In this document: positions 22,775-33,862 of the stretch, piece after piece
How positions within the stretch are numbered: position 1 is the first letter of the stretch
Layout: each line of letters opens with the position of its first letter
From: Capitulum mitella
Lineage: Eukaryota; Arthropoda; Thecostraca; Pollicipedomorpha; Pollicipedidae
Assembly: GCA_030062745.1 (NCBI GenBank)
Contig: CP099839.1
Coordinates: 40,659,891 to 40,723,890 of the forward strand
Direction: 5' to 3'
DNA: 64,000 nucleotides
Program-made: the position numbers and the translations under genes
Notes under the pieces: model-generated
What the model was told of the DNA's origin: nothing
What the model saw: only the letters and a program-made list of their open reading frames with translations
The model's database searches: none

Positions 22775-23793
22775 TGTTAGGCCACAGGGATGAAGAGTCA
22801 GCAAACCTCATCGTTTGCTGCATTGCTGTCATCGTAGTAGTTTTCCAGCATTTCGGCCTGCAAACCTTGTTATTGCTTCGGTTTCAGAAATAGGTAATAG
22901 CTGTGGGCAGTGATTTTCTTCTCTTAAGGACAAAGGCAGGCCAATAACAGATAAAATAGCACTGTCAAACACTGCAACGCTTCCTGTGCCGAAAATAATG
23001 TCTGATTGTCACAGACTGGTGTTGATAACTGATAAACATACAAATCATCGCCTTGCTCAAATCAGCAGCAAATATTGCTTTTTAATCGCTTAAAGGCCAT
23101 TGTGACGCCATAAAGTCAGTGACCCCACATGAGCTGAGAGAACTTACTGGTCTTTCAAGGTCCCACATGTTGTCAAGCATATATCCAAACAGTCCTGCAC
23201 CAAAAGCCGGTTCCACATCTCGTCCGCCAAAATGAGATTCAGATCTAGAAAAACAGATTGCGCAATAGAGTGGTGCCATAACTCGGTTGATTGACACGTT
23301 CTAGCAAAAGACAAAAATATCGGCTGTTCGCCGACAGTTTAAAAAGAACTTACAGGGGAACGGGGAGACAACCACCGTTCCGTTGTCCCACAAATAAAAA
23401 TGTTCTCTGAAATATAAGTTTAATTTCGGAAAACAGCACATTTTTAAAACAATACCCGACTCGCTTATGATCACATTTTTGAGATCATTGAGCCTAAAGT
23501 TCCTCACATTAGTTAGAATTGTCCAGTTTTTTTCACATGCGCACTCATTTCAAAGTCGGACCTCAACTTCAACTTCGATTTCCTCAAAGCACGCGTAATA
23601 TGAAAATAATATGAAGGCCGGTTCAGCGGGAACGTGTGTGAGACGAGACCATCTACAAAATTTTGGCCAAAATTGTTGTGAAGCACACGTGCTACATACC
23701 TCAAAATTGGCGCATCTGGAGTCACCTTGACCAAATATGTTTGAAAACATCAATTTGGGACCAAACGTATCTTTGACCACCCAGCTCTGGTCA
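22775..23793. other. Unassigned stretch
   Basis: No recognised gene. Open frames around 23550-23966 minus overlap the left end of D1 and are not taken as coding. Confidence 0.3.
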
Positions 23794-25013
23794 TAAGACC
23801 AGTTCCCCGCAGGGAGGGGGGCTGAATCCGCCCTCTCCCCTTGGGTTTGTGCTTGCAATCCCAAACTTTTTGACGCATCTTCACGAGACCTGAAAAATTC
23901 TAACCTCTTCTTTCCATGTACCGTGCCAAAATTTCGTGATTTTGTTTTACTTAGGGGCAAAGCCAAGCCATGTTTTTGGGAGCCACATCAAGCCATTCGT
24001 GGCCCTGTTGGAAGAAAAATGAAAAATGGCTGCCAAAGATATGTTTTTAGGATATATCGTAAAACTTGATATGAGTGTGGATAAATAATTGGGAAACCAA
24101 GAAAAAAATAAGTTTGGTAATCTTAATGAGGTAAGGTCATTGTCAAAAGTCAGAATTTGATTTTATGACAATAATTTTTGCGCTTATGTTTCAAATGTAA
24201 TACGCAGAATACATATGACCTACAAGAGTCCCCACTACTTGTACACCAACTTTCAGGTGTATATCACGTAGAGTCGCGGATCTATGACCTAAAATGTCAG
24301 TGCGCGTACCCTATATCACCATAGCTTTGAACTGGAATTTTGGAAATAGACTCAATTCCAATGATTGAAAACGTTTTCAAACCATACTAAATGCACTCAA
24401 GGTCATTTCATGTGACTCTGGGGTCTTTGGGGGTCCTTTAAGGCCAACAGGCGTAAGATGACCTTATGAACATGTATCCATGACAGTTTCTTCTTTTTTC
24501 ATGTTCCTGGCGCCGCTTATGCCAGCATTATGCAAGCAATGTAATGCGATTTGTACATCTTCAGTGTAACATGACCAGTGAAAGTTAAAAGCGTGTCTTT
24601 AACGTCTTTTAATTCAGTTTCTGAGAAAATAGTCTTCCCATTTCCAAAGCCTTGTGAATGCAAATGATTTTTTTTCGAAATTAGAAACGTATTGGTCAGT
24701 GGTAAATTGTGATCCATGAGCTTTCGATTCCAGCCAGTTGCATCAAAATCGGTCCATAAAGAGTGGAATTATAGCAAATCTAAAAACATTCCTCATTTTG
24801 GCTTTTAACCCTCTGTATCCATCCGTTCCAACATTTTGCAACTTTTTTTTTATAAAAATGTTGTTCAAGTCGTAGTAAATCGATTGCCGTTTGTTGCGAT
24901 GAAATCGAATTCGAAGTTCTTGAGATCTCAGGAGGGGGGGGGGGGGAATCCGCCCCGCTCCCATCCCCTGTCGGGAACCGGCGATACCGTTTAGCCCTCC
25001 GGGAGAGCAACTT
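23794..25013 (+). mobile_element. Non-autonomous TTAA-type element D1
   Basis: The left end TAAGACCAGTTCCCCGCAGGG is a worn form of the D2 end (CCCTATTCCCGGCAGGG). The right end carries ACCGTTTAGCCCTCCGGGAG as in D2. The interior aligns with D2 along its length; examples are AACGTTTTTGGGAG-like words after a GGGGCAAAGCCA or GGCGGAGCCA motif, and ATGACCTAAAATGTCAGTG at about 24286. No coding potential is seen. The family is shared with 49100, 60810 and a fragment at 26643. Confidence 0.8.
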
Positions 25014-25659
25014 GTATCCACTGAAGCTCAGGGCATGCTTCGATGATACCAAAGGCAACGCGTAATAAACTAACGATTCTCCTTGTCCTCAGTCGCAGCA
25101 GCTGATTATCAAAACGTTGTAGGATTGCCACGTATGCTGCCTGGTGAGGATGGCGTTGCGACCACCACCGACAAGCTGCCGTCGGCAGGGTGGAAACCGA
25201 AAAACATCCGCTTTGAAAAAGTTTTTGTTCATGTTTACCGATTCATCGGCAAGGCATAATATTTTACAGATGACCAGATACATACAGGATGACCACACAT
25301 AACCATCACTGGATCGGAATGCTGTTCGTATCCAAATAACTTCGATCACATAAAAGAGTTTCACTCAACTTTAACACGCGCACTGGAAAGGGGGTCTGTT
25401 TGTGCCCCCTCCCCACCTGTTTTTTTTTAATATCTCGAGAACGGATTAGAGCTGCTTGCTGCTACTTCGTGAAATTTATGGTGATTGAATAACTGGTCGA
25501 CTGACACCGAAAAATTGAAAATCGGCTGGCAAATTTTTGGAGTTTCAAGCATTTCAAGTCAGACAACCATAACGGAAACGACGGCTGTCCCTGACAAATG
25601 GACCAGCGTTCTACCTAAAATTGCCGTTTGAACACAATCACGCGACGTCATTCGGGTAT
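25014..25659. other. Unassigned stretch
   Basis: No gene recognised. It includes a CCCCCTCCCC run near 25404-25416, which may be a piece of another element end. Confidence 0.3.
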
Positions 25660-26540
25660 AAGAGATGGATGTACCAAGGCCAAAGCCAAGGTCAATAAAG
25701 GTCCAGGTCATCAAAGGTCAAGGCCAACCAGCTTGTGACCTGATCCAGATTTGCTTTGCAACATGTCGGTCTGTATGAAATATGCATTCAAAGACCCTAA
25801 TAAAAACACGTTTGCGCACATTGATACGCTTACATATGCCAGGGTCAGTGAAGGTCAAGGCCATCAAAGGTCATGGTCAGATATCTTGTGACCTGGCCCA
25901 GATTTGCCTTGCAACATGTCGATTTATATGAAATATGCATACAAAGACCCTACTAAAAACATGTTTGGCACATTGCTACTCACATTTATATACATATATA
26001 CATATACATACATACATAAATATAAACTCTGGAAGTGACCAAATGTGCCTATGTTGGCTACCTTCACTGAAAAGACGCCAAAAGATACGTGTAGGCCCTT
26101 ATTTACACTCAAGCTATCCCGTGTTGCTCCAAATCTGATCTGCAAAAGACGAAAAAATGACGCCATAGGTCAATGAACTGACATGACCTCGGCCCAAAAT
26201 CCTTACTGAAGACGTCAAATGAATGGAAATTGTCGTATTCCACGTTTTAACGCCCAAACAAACACCCTCTTCCCGTTTCGTTGGAAAAGTCGTGAGTTCG
26301 TTGGAAAAGTCGGAATGGCCTGTACGGGTCGAGAAAGAGCCAAAGTTGACCTTTTTCGACCCCATTTGACTTTGAAGATATTGTCCTAGGGTCATGAAAA
26401 TTACACACAATTTAAACTGTTTTCGGCTCATCCTGTCCATAAAACTTCATGTCTCTAACTCTTTTCGTTTCCGAGATCGGAAGAGGGCACTTTTGTGCCC
26501 CTTAGTCGCGTTAGTGCCTCGCGGTTTAAGTGTAAGCTCT
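25660..26540 (-). mobile_element. F2 repeat with 152-bp tandem units
   Basis: Reverse-complement match to F1 (8085-9190) with the same block order. Its two tandem units are clearer: CTTGTGACC recurs at 25732 and 25884, a period of 152 bases. Each unit holds several AGGTCA words, including TCAAAGGTCAAGGCCA and TCAAAGGTCATGGTCA. A palindrome GGGGCACAAAAGTGCCC-like lies near the far end (about 26490-26506). No coding frame. Confidence 0.7.
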
Positions 26541-26642
26541 TTTCCGGCGTGTAAACCATGACGCCTGTCCGTTTAAACGGCCCCAGGAGCACTTAACTAA
26601 TTTGATTTCCGACAAAGTGACTCGGTCTAACTTGATCTTACG
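26541..26642. other. Spacer between F2 and D4
   Basis: No recognisable feature. Confidence 0.3.
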
Positions 26643-26800
26643 TTAACCGTGTTCCCGTATGGGGGAGAAGCTTCAGAAGCCCTTTCCGTTTTGTCTTTTT
26701 TTTTGCTCGCCAATTACAGGATTTTTGAAGCAGTTTCAAGAATCTTGGTGGCTGGACCGGATCGATTTTGGGCTTTGTTCCGCGGAGCTTCCCCCACGCC
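26643..26800 (+). mobile_element. D4, left end of a D element
   Basis: TTAACCGTGTTCCCG at 26643 matches the TTAA-CCCTATTCCCG start of family D. The next 130 bases match the D2 left part (TTTTGCTCGCCAATTACAGG; AAGCAGTTTC...GGTGGCT). The match then ends, so only the left end remains or the rest is too diverged to follow by eye. Confidence 0.6.
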
Positions 26801-27408
26801 CCGTTGCTTGCATTGGTCCTTTAAACAACGGAAAACGTCGAAACGAAAATTCCCGAAAATATTCTTGGAGTGCCAGCTTTTTCTTCAAAAGGTCGTGTTT
26901 TGCGCTTCCGAAGAAATTAAGATCTCTGTTGACATAAGCATTGAAGACAGGAAGGTAACACCCAACATTTTTATCGTTTTCGTCATGCGGAAGCTTGAAA
27001 TTTCAGTATGACAGAACATTGCTTGTTAAGTGCATTGATAGCATTTGGTATGTTTTGCGAAGGATGTAGATGGTGTATATACAGCGTGACTAATGGCAAT
27101 GCATTGCAGTGGAAACGCATGGGCAATTGCCGGACTGAATTCCCTTTGGTGACATAGCAATGCAAGGTGACTTCCTAAAAAGTTCAGTCGCCTTTGCTGT
27201 TGTATTAGTGACGAGAATTCGCCGTTTCTGACAAACACTGGCATTGGGCAGGCACGTCTCAGGAGGACAGAATGGTCTTGAGTATTCCACGGCAAACGCC
27301 GTCTCGTCGCCGCTCTCGGGTCGCGTGACACCTATGGCTTGCCATGGGGGAGTAAGAAGAAAGAACAGCCGCACATCGGCAATTAACAGAGGAGTACTGT
27401 CAAAGCAC
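26801..27408. other. Unassigned stretch
   Basis: No gene recognised. The frames at 26649-27011 plus and 27090-27491 minus overlap repeat ends and are not called. Confidence 0.3.
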
Positions 27409-28643
27409 TTAACACGCCCCCGACTGGCGGGGGCGTTTGACGTAACACCCCCCCCCCCGAAGTTTTTCTGTGATTGCGAGAGAACGAACAACGCAGCGCC
27501 ACGAAACTTTGTGTACTTTTTGCTTCATCATTTTGCATCTTGTATCAAATTTTTGACCTCAGGTCAACTCAGATATCTAACATAGGTCAGGTAAAGTGGG
27601 CCTGTATCCAGAAAAGTTTAGCGTCCTATAACTTCTTCGGGAAACATGATATCAGAATAGAACTTTCAGTATTTGGGGATTTTGATAAATGTAACAAATG
27701 TGCTCTCTCGGACTTCTCGGAAATTTCCGGGTCGTTGACCTAAGGCCAAGCCCGTTTTCAACACACGTCGCCGTTTTTTTTCGGAAATTGACGTTTTTTA
27801 CAATTTGAGTGTGAGGAGATGTAGACTTCTAGTTTCCCTCAATGGGCAAAGTTTCATTGCCCTCCGACCGCTGACCTGAGGTCAGGTCACGAATAACTGT
27901 TATGGGTCAAAATGCAGTGCCGTCAAGATCGAAGATGAATGACTCGGATCGCATAGAAAATGGCAGAAATGACTCGCGCAATTGCAGATAACCAAGAACT
28001 TCAAAGGTTCCGAAAAAATGCATGTTTTGGAAATAAAGAGGGTCTAGCAAATAAAGCTCCGCCATTGTGTAGACCGATAACTACTGAATTTTTCAACATT
28101 TAAGCACGAGAAATCATTACAAGAAACATTAGGATCAAGAAAAACGTGGAAAGACTTATTTCGCGAAAATAAAGGGGCGCAAAAATTAGTTCCCGTTAAT
28201 TTAATACAAGTTCGGCTACGGCGCCCGTAGTGCAGTGGTGCGAAAAGCGCCGTGTCTTGAACTAAACGTTTTGGTGTATATATCAAATAAATCGGAAAAC
28301 TTAGGCGTGTATCGACGTGTGCGGACTTTTACCTGTCCGCTGGTGCCTGTGCCTAGAGTTTATTAGTCACAGTCCTTGAGATCGAGGCCTTTTCTCGGTC
28401 TCAGGTATATGTTTTGTCATAGCAGGCAGCTATGAGAAAGCATACATAGGGCGGAAATGGCATACGTATTATCCAAAACTAATAATGAGACCAGTTTCGA
28501 ACTCTGCTCGTCACGAGCTTTCCAACGGTGTGCTTATTTTTATCATGCAACCGACCGTTCGTGAGTTAGAGGATACGGACTTTCAACGTCCCCCCCGCCG
28601 GTCGGGCGTGCGTGGCGCCGACTGCCTGTCGGGCACGGGTTAA
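27409..28643 (+). mobile_element. Non-autonomous TTAA-type element A2
   Basis: Exact TTAA lies on both sides (27409-27412 and 28640-28643), with ends CACGCCCCCGACTGGCGGG and, reversed, CCCGTGCCCGAC. The 1235-base body aligns with A1, A3 and A4. Two everted half-site pairs are present: TGACCTCAGGTCA at 27554-27566 and TGACCTGAGGTCA at 27872-27884. A frame of about 89 codons (27474-27743) reads LRENEQ...QVK-like...SLA...SDFSE-SGSLT; its counterpart is also open in A4 and partly in A3. It resembles no transposase. Confidence 0.9.
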
Positions 28644-28664
28644 CATTAATCCGTTTCCGAGACG

Positions 28665-29348
28665 CTCAGTACAGGGTGGTGACGTCACTGGTGCCTGGTG
28701 CCGGCAGTTGGGCAGCAAATAGGGAACGGTAAGTTAATATAGCGCCGCCTGTGCAGCGCAGATGTTTCTGTGTTTTGTGTTTTATTACGTTATGCTAGTA
28801 TGCCCGACCGATATGTTCCATTTCAGTTATCTATGCAGTTGAAATTCTTGGAGAGTCCGGTGGATGGTGGCGTGCGGCATTATCGTACTGCATGGCACAG
28901 CGGAGTTGGTGGCTCTGGAAAGAGCTGGGTTGGTTTGTCGTCGTTTCGGCCGTGCACTGTCTTCGGTGCGTCAGGACTTCCAGCCGCAGCAGTTGCCGAG
29001 ACTGTGACTACGGTCCGCTCTCGGCAGCCGCCACGGCTGGACGTCTTGACGCACCAAAACAAGTCCATGCCCGAAACGACAGCAAACCACCCAGCTGTTT
29101 CCAGAGCTACCAACTCTGCTGCACTATACAATACGATAATGCCGCACGCCACCATCGACCGGACTCTCCGAGAACTTCAGCTGCATAGATAACTGAACAC
29201 TGAACATATCGATGAAGCATACTAGCATAACGCAATAAAACACAGAAACATCTGCGCTGTACAGGCGGCGCTATATTAATTTGTCGCTCCTCACATACTG
29301 CGCAGTTGCCGGCACCAGGCACCATTGACGCCACCGCCCTGTACTGAG
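28665..29348. mobile_element. 684-bp palindromic (foldback) element, possibly hAT-type
   Basis: CTCAGTACAGGGTGGTG at the left and the reverse complement of the right end (CTCAGTACAGGGCGGTG) start two arms of roughly 320 bases. The arms match with modest divergence, for example GGTGCCTGGTGCCGGCA and TAATATAGCGCCGCCTGT. The loop lies near 28990-29030. If the element proper begins at CAGTACAGGG, the flanks GAGACGCT and GAGAGTCC agree at 5 of 8 bases, which would suit a hAT-type 8-base duplication; this is weak. Mirror-image open frames on both strands (28880-29155 minus, 28892-29188 plus) follow from the symmetry. Confidence 0.8.
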
Positions 29349-29639
29349 AGTCCCGCCAATGGACTGTTATGTGTGTTATGACGTTACCCCTTGGTAACTG
29401 CCGATGTGCGGCTGTTCTTTCTACCCCCTACCCCATGGCGAGCCGAATGTGTCACGTCGTGTCATGTGTCCCCACGTATGTGAAAAGACAGGCCCGCCAC
29501 ACAGTCACTGAAGTCAAATGACAATTTCCTGGCCGTATTGGGAACCATTGATAATCAGTGCGTCAGTGGGTCAGTAATAAGCCCATAAATAACATCATCA
29601 TGCTATAGGAAGAAGCCAAGGACAACCGTACCAGTCACA
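29349..29639. other. Unassigned stretch
   Basis: Nothing recognised. Confidence 0.3.
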
Positions 29640-30130
29640 TCACCGGCCTCCCAGTACTGCGGACACGGCAGCGGCTCCTATTGAGCGCCTCAAGGCCAGG
29701 TCAACACGGGCGGCCGTCTCTGCTGCGACATTTTCGGCGCACTGCTGCCGGGCGGCCGCGGGCAGCAAACACGGCTTCGCTCCTCCTGCCGGCGAGACGA
29801 CCCCTCTGCAGCGGCGGCGGGCCATTGAGCGCGCTCCGGCCGCGGCGGCCGAGCCAGATAGCGCTCACCGCGCCGCCGACGAGCGGCCGCCGTCGGCAGG
29901 CGAGGCGGCCGCCCCTCCCCGGAGGACTGGCGGCCGCCGAACGACGCCGCGGCCCGCCGCCCGCGCGCCAGGATCGCCGCAGTTAGGGACAGCCGCTGTC
30001 TCCAAGGAGGCGACCGGAAGCTGCGGCCGTCACCGGCGGCACGCTCCCAATCAGCTCGAGAGGCGGCGGACTGCGGGTGGAACGAGAGCCGGGTGGCTGG
30101 CTTACTGACTAGTGAGCGAGGAGGAACGAG
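29640..30130. other. Strong CpG-rich island
   Basis: The densest CpG run in the window (GGCGGCCG, GCCGCGGC, GCGCGCC words repeated). Frames are open on both strands (29690-30259 minus is 189 codons) because of composition. Their predicted proteins are low-complexity Ala/Arg/Pro with no family resemblance. A promoter or 5' exon of a gene extending either way is the best guess. Confidence 0.45.
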
Positions 30131-32480
30131 AGGTTTGAGTACTGACGACGACTGACGAGACCGAAAATACGCTGAGCACGCTGAACTGGCCATGTGGTGC
30201 TGGGAACTACAGCTGAACACATCCACACTGCTACAGAACGTAGCACATAAATAGTTCAAAATGCGTTGAAAAGGTAGGAGTACATATAAGTTAGTGGAAT
30301 AGACTTGTACTTCATGCTAGAAACAAAGTAGCGTTGTAGCGTAGCGTTTCCTCTCAAAAGACGTTTTTCGGCTCTATCCTCTCATTGCCTCCTTTTTTCG
30401 CTGTTTTGCACTCCCAGGACTCAGTTAAATGCTTTCATTGGCAATGAAAAAGACCGAAAGGAAGAGAGTCACGTTCACTGGAAGGCTTTCAGCGCATTAT
30501 CTTGGAAGATAAAAAGTCAAGATCATGTTATATATACGGTAAACGTTAAAGCGCAAAAACTGACCCCGAAACGATTCCTGGGGAGCAAGTGGGTGCAACC
30601 TGCGGTCATATGAATGAAACTGCCAAAGTCTTAGAGACTTGCACCGTCTTCTGACAACTGCGTAAATGACTTCGAAGTGGCTACAGAGTAAGTTCTACTC
30701 CTGCAAAAAGCGTGAGGAGGGCCGGACCGTGGTTTTCAGTTTGGCTACTTTGTTTTTCCTGGCAAAATAGACATTGCTTGGTCTCAGGTCTCACTCGTAA
30801 CCAAGCACCATGTCAGTTAACAATGATTTGAGCGAATGACCTGTGATGACCGCGTGCTGTTATCTATTAACCCAATGCACTTCTCATCGACTCTGGGCTG
30901 TAATACTCACAACCGTTGTGGTGTGCCCTACATTTTTCGCCATCACTTGGCCGTTCGGTTGAACAGCTCCGCACAAGCATGATAAAGCGCACTCTCTCCG
31001 GGCAACCAGTTTGGCTTGGCCGGCAGTCTGCTGCACACACGGGACGGGCGCTCTTGACATATGCGTCTCTTCCCGAACTCCGGTCTCGACCACGCGACGT
31101 GCAGTTGGCTGTTCTGCCTTGTGCTTGGGCTGCGTGTGTGATTATTTATCCTGAGAACTGAAGCAAATGCTTGTGGTCCGCCACGTAGTAGCAGTTTGTG
31201 TGTTGACGGCGTGCAAAACTCAGCTAGCCGCTGAGCAGACAACCATTCGAACCTCTCCTACTATACAGTATGAGACATGGTCAAAACTGTCGTATTGTCA
31301 AAAGATGACTAAAGCCCAAAAACTGAGATTTTTAAAATCCTGTCTTGCCTTTTTAGATCTGGTGCCGCACACAGAGAAACAGTACCCGATCTACGAGAGG
31401 ATCAGACCTGTTACAAGAGCCGGGATGACGTCATTAAAATCAGGTGGCGAACGTGCGAAAGGTCGGCCAGAGTCCTCGTGCGGCAGCGACTAACTCCATG
31501 TGCTAGGCTCGAGGACTGCACCAAAACTCCGAGTATGAGCCCTTAGATAAGCGCCAACAAAGACGCGTCGATATCGGGTAGACGTGACTTACGACGCAGT
31601 GTGGAGTGGTCAGTAATGTCAAAACATAGGCTCAGGTCAATCAAAGCTGAAATCTTCCCGCTATCGGTAACGGTTACCTATAAGATGTGCATTTTTTGTA
31701 AGGTGGTGTAGCCGAAGGGTTTTTGTTTTACTCCCGAAGTTTCCTTGTGTCATCGTTAAGTGAATGATTCATCAATTAATACCGATTCGATGGCAACAGT
31801 ATAAGCTCCGATTTATCTCATTCTTGGACGTGCCCGACATGTTCATTTTGAACTGATATATGCGCGTAAAATTGTCCGAACCACAGGACTTATATGAATC
31901 AGCAGACAATGTCAAAAGCTGGTGTGGTTTGGTGGTTATTGACTATTGGAAGACAATAGACAATAATCACCAAATTTGGCGTATCACCACCCATTGATCA
32001 ATTCCTAACGGGAAAAATATTACCCCGGTGTGCTGTGCTGAACTGGCTGGTCGGCAAGTTCATCCTTTCAAGAGAGCTATGATAAGTGCGGGTTCTTAAT
32101 CACCTGAAGCACACAGCTGCGAATTAAACGGCATGAATCCAGTAATGTCTCGCCGCGTTACGCAATGGATCAAGCAGTCAGTCGGATCCAAATTCTGCGA
32201 ATTTATGCATCAGAAAAACGTGCCTGTCGCATTCTGCGGGTCTGTTGACTAGCGAAGCTCTATCGACAACATGTATTTCACATAGACCCTTTCTGTGCCC
32301 CATTTCCACGTTTTCCGCATGCTCATGATATCTGAACTAAACAAAGCCATCGCATTTGAGACCTCATTCGGAACGTTTCACCGTCCGCTGTCTTGTTTCA
32401 GCCAGCAGCGGTGCCGTCTCACAGCCCTGCTCCTGGTCCTTATCAGCAGTCAGCACGTCTCACAGCGCCGCCTTAATGGA
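30131..32480. other. Mostly unique sequence, nothing certain
   Basis: No recognised repeat copies or proteins. AT content is high after 31600. An AATCACCAAA/GGTGGTTATTG partial inverted repeat lies near 31920-31975. Confidence 0.3.
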
Positions 32481-32800
32481 CCATCTCGCCGCTTAACGCT
32501 GCATAAATCGTTCCGAGAAGTGGTCGGAACCCCGGCGGCCGGCAGCGCTTGTCACCAATCAGGCGGCGTTTACCGACAAACAGCGCCCCCCACCGAGCCC
32601 GCCGGCAGCGCCGAACAGCGCCGGCCGCGTCAAATGTAGCGAAACGGCGCCCCCTCCCCCTCTCCGGCGCTGATCCCACCGGCGGCAGCCAGGGCAGCCC
32701 ACGGCGTGACCAGCGGCAGCCAAACAGAGCGGTCCACCGTCCCGTCTCCGGGGAACGAAGAGACTCGGAGCGGGAGACCGAGAGATGACCCAGACTGCTT
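32481..32800. other. CpG-rich island
   Basis: GC-rich with GGCGGC, GCCGGC and CCGCGTC words and open frames on both strands. No recognisable product. Confidence 0.4.
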
Positions 32801-33649
32801 CGCCCCTGACTGCGTCACTGACCCACAAAAACGCCGGGAAACAGAGGCGAAACATTGAAGGGACGAAAAATAGCGGGCGGGAGCCCAATGGGGACACCGT
32901 ACTCACAGCCCTACTTTGAAAAATTAAGCCAGAAAAGGAGACACACTTTCATACATCCCCAAATGCTACTTTTCCTTTGAACTGTGGCATGCTCATAAGA
33001 GGTAAAACGTCATGTAGGTACCTGCAAACAATGCAGCAGTTTTCATGAGCGCCAACATGAGTCAATAGTGGCTGGGGCTCCCGCAAACACAAAAAAACCC
33101 CACCTTATGCCTACACGCCCTTCAGAGGCGGGCAGATGCCAGGTCCCAGCCTCGCACAGCGCTAAAAACTGGGTCCGCCAGCGGAACGCCCCGCGGCGAG
33201 TGCCGTGGACAGAGTGCGGCGCTACAGCTGCGCGTCCACGGCAGCCCACCAGCACGCCAAGCACGCTCCGGAACCTGGACACGACCGGGCGACGCTTCCG
33301 TGTCCGCTCCCGGAAAACGGTGGGTTGGATTTCTGCCGATCACGAGAGAATGGACCGGAGTTATATGTGATATAAGCGAAGGCTCCGGGACCATAGGTCC
33401 AGGACGTGTTCGGACATCTCCCTTCGAGACAAGCGTACTGTGTCATGCATGTCAAGTGGCGCGATGACGGCATCTGAAGGGAAAAGCATCTCTAGATTTC
33501 CTTGGTGGTTCTGAAATGGCATTTGAGTGTCAGACTCGGGAAACACGGCCACATCGTTCCAGGATAGCAGTCTGATGATCAACACCGCAAACGTTACCTC
33601 ATCACGAACATTCTATAAAGCACATAGCTGTTTTCAACGCGAGCGCTTC
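32801..33649. other. Unassigned stretch with a smaller GC-rich patch
   Basis: 33120-33330 is moderately GC-rich with open frames on both strands. Nothing is recognised. Confidence 0.3.
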
Positions 33650-33862
33650 TCTCCTCCTCTCAATCTAACTCTCTCTCTCCCTCCCTCTCTCTCTTTCCTC
33701 TTTCTCTTTTCCTCCTCCTTTCGTGCTTTTTTCGCTGTTGCCTTTTCACTCCTTCATTCTTTTTCTTTCTCACCCTTTCTGTCCCCTCCCATTGTTTTTT
33801 TCTCTCCTCCTCTTACCTTCCTCCCGTTCCTCCCTTCTTTCCTTTTTCCCTCGCTCTATTAC
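33650..33862. repeat. Pyrimidine-rich tract
   Basis: About 210 bases consist almost wholly of C and T on the plus strand, with only scattered purines (CTCTCTCTCCCTCCCTCTC, TTCCTCTTTCTCTTTTCC). The plus-strand open frame at 33527-33961 is a product of this composition (Ser/Leu/Pro/Phe repeats). Such tracts can form triple-stranded DNA. Confidence 0.9.

Noticed and set aside
29690-30259. 189-codon minus-strand frame
   Set aside because: Low-complexity Ala/Arg/Pro translation of a CpG island, with similar open frames on the other strand.
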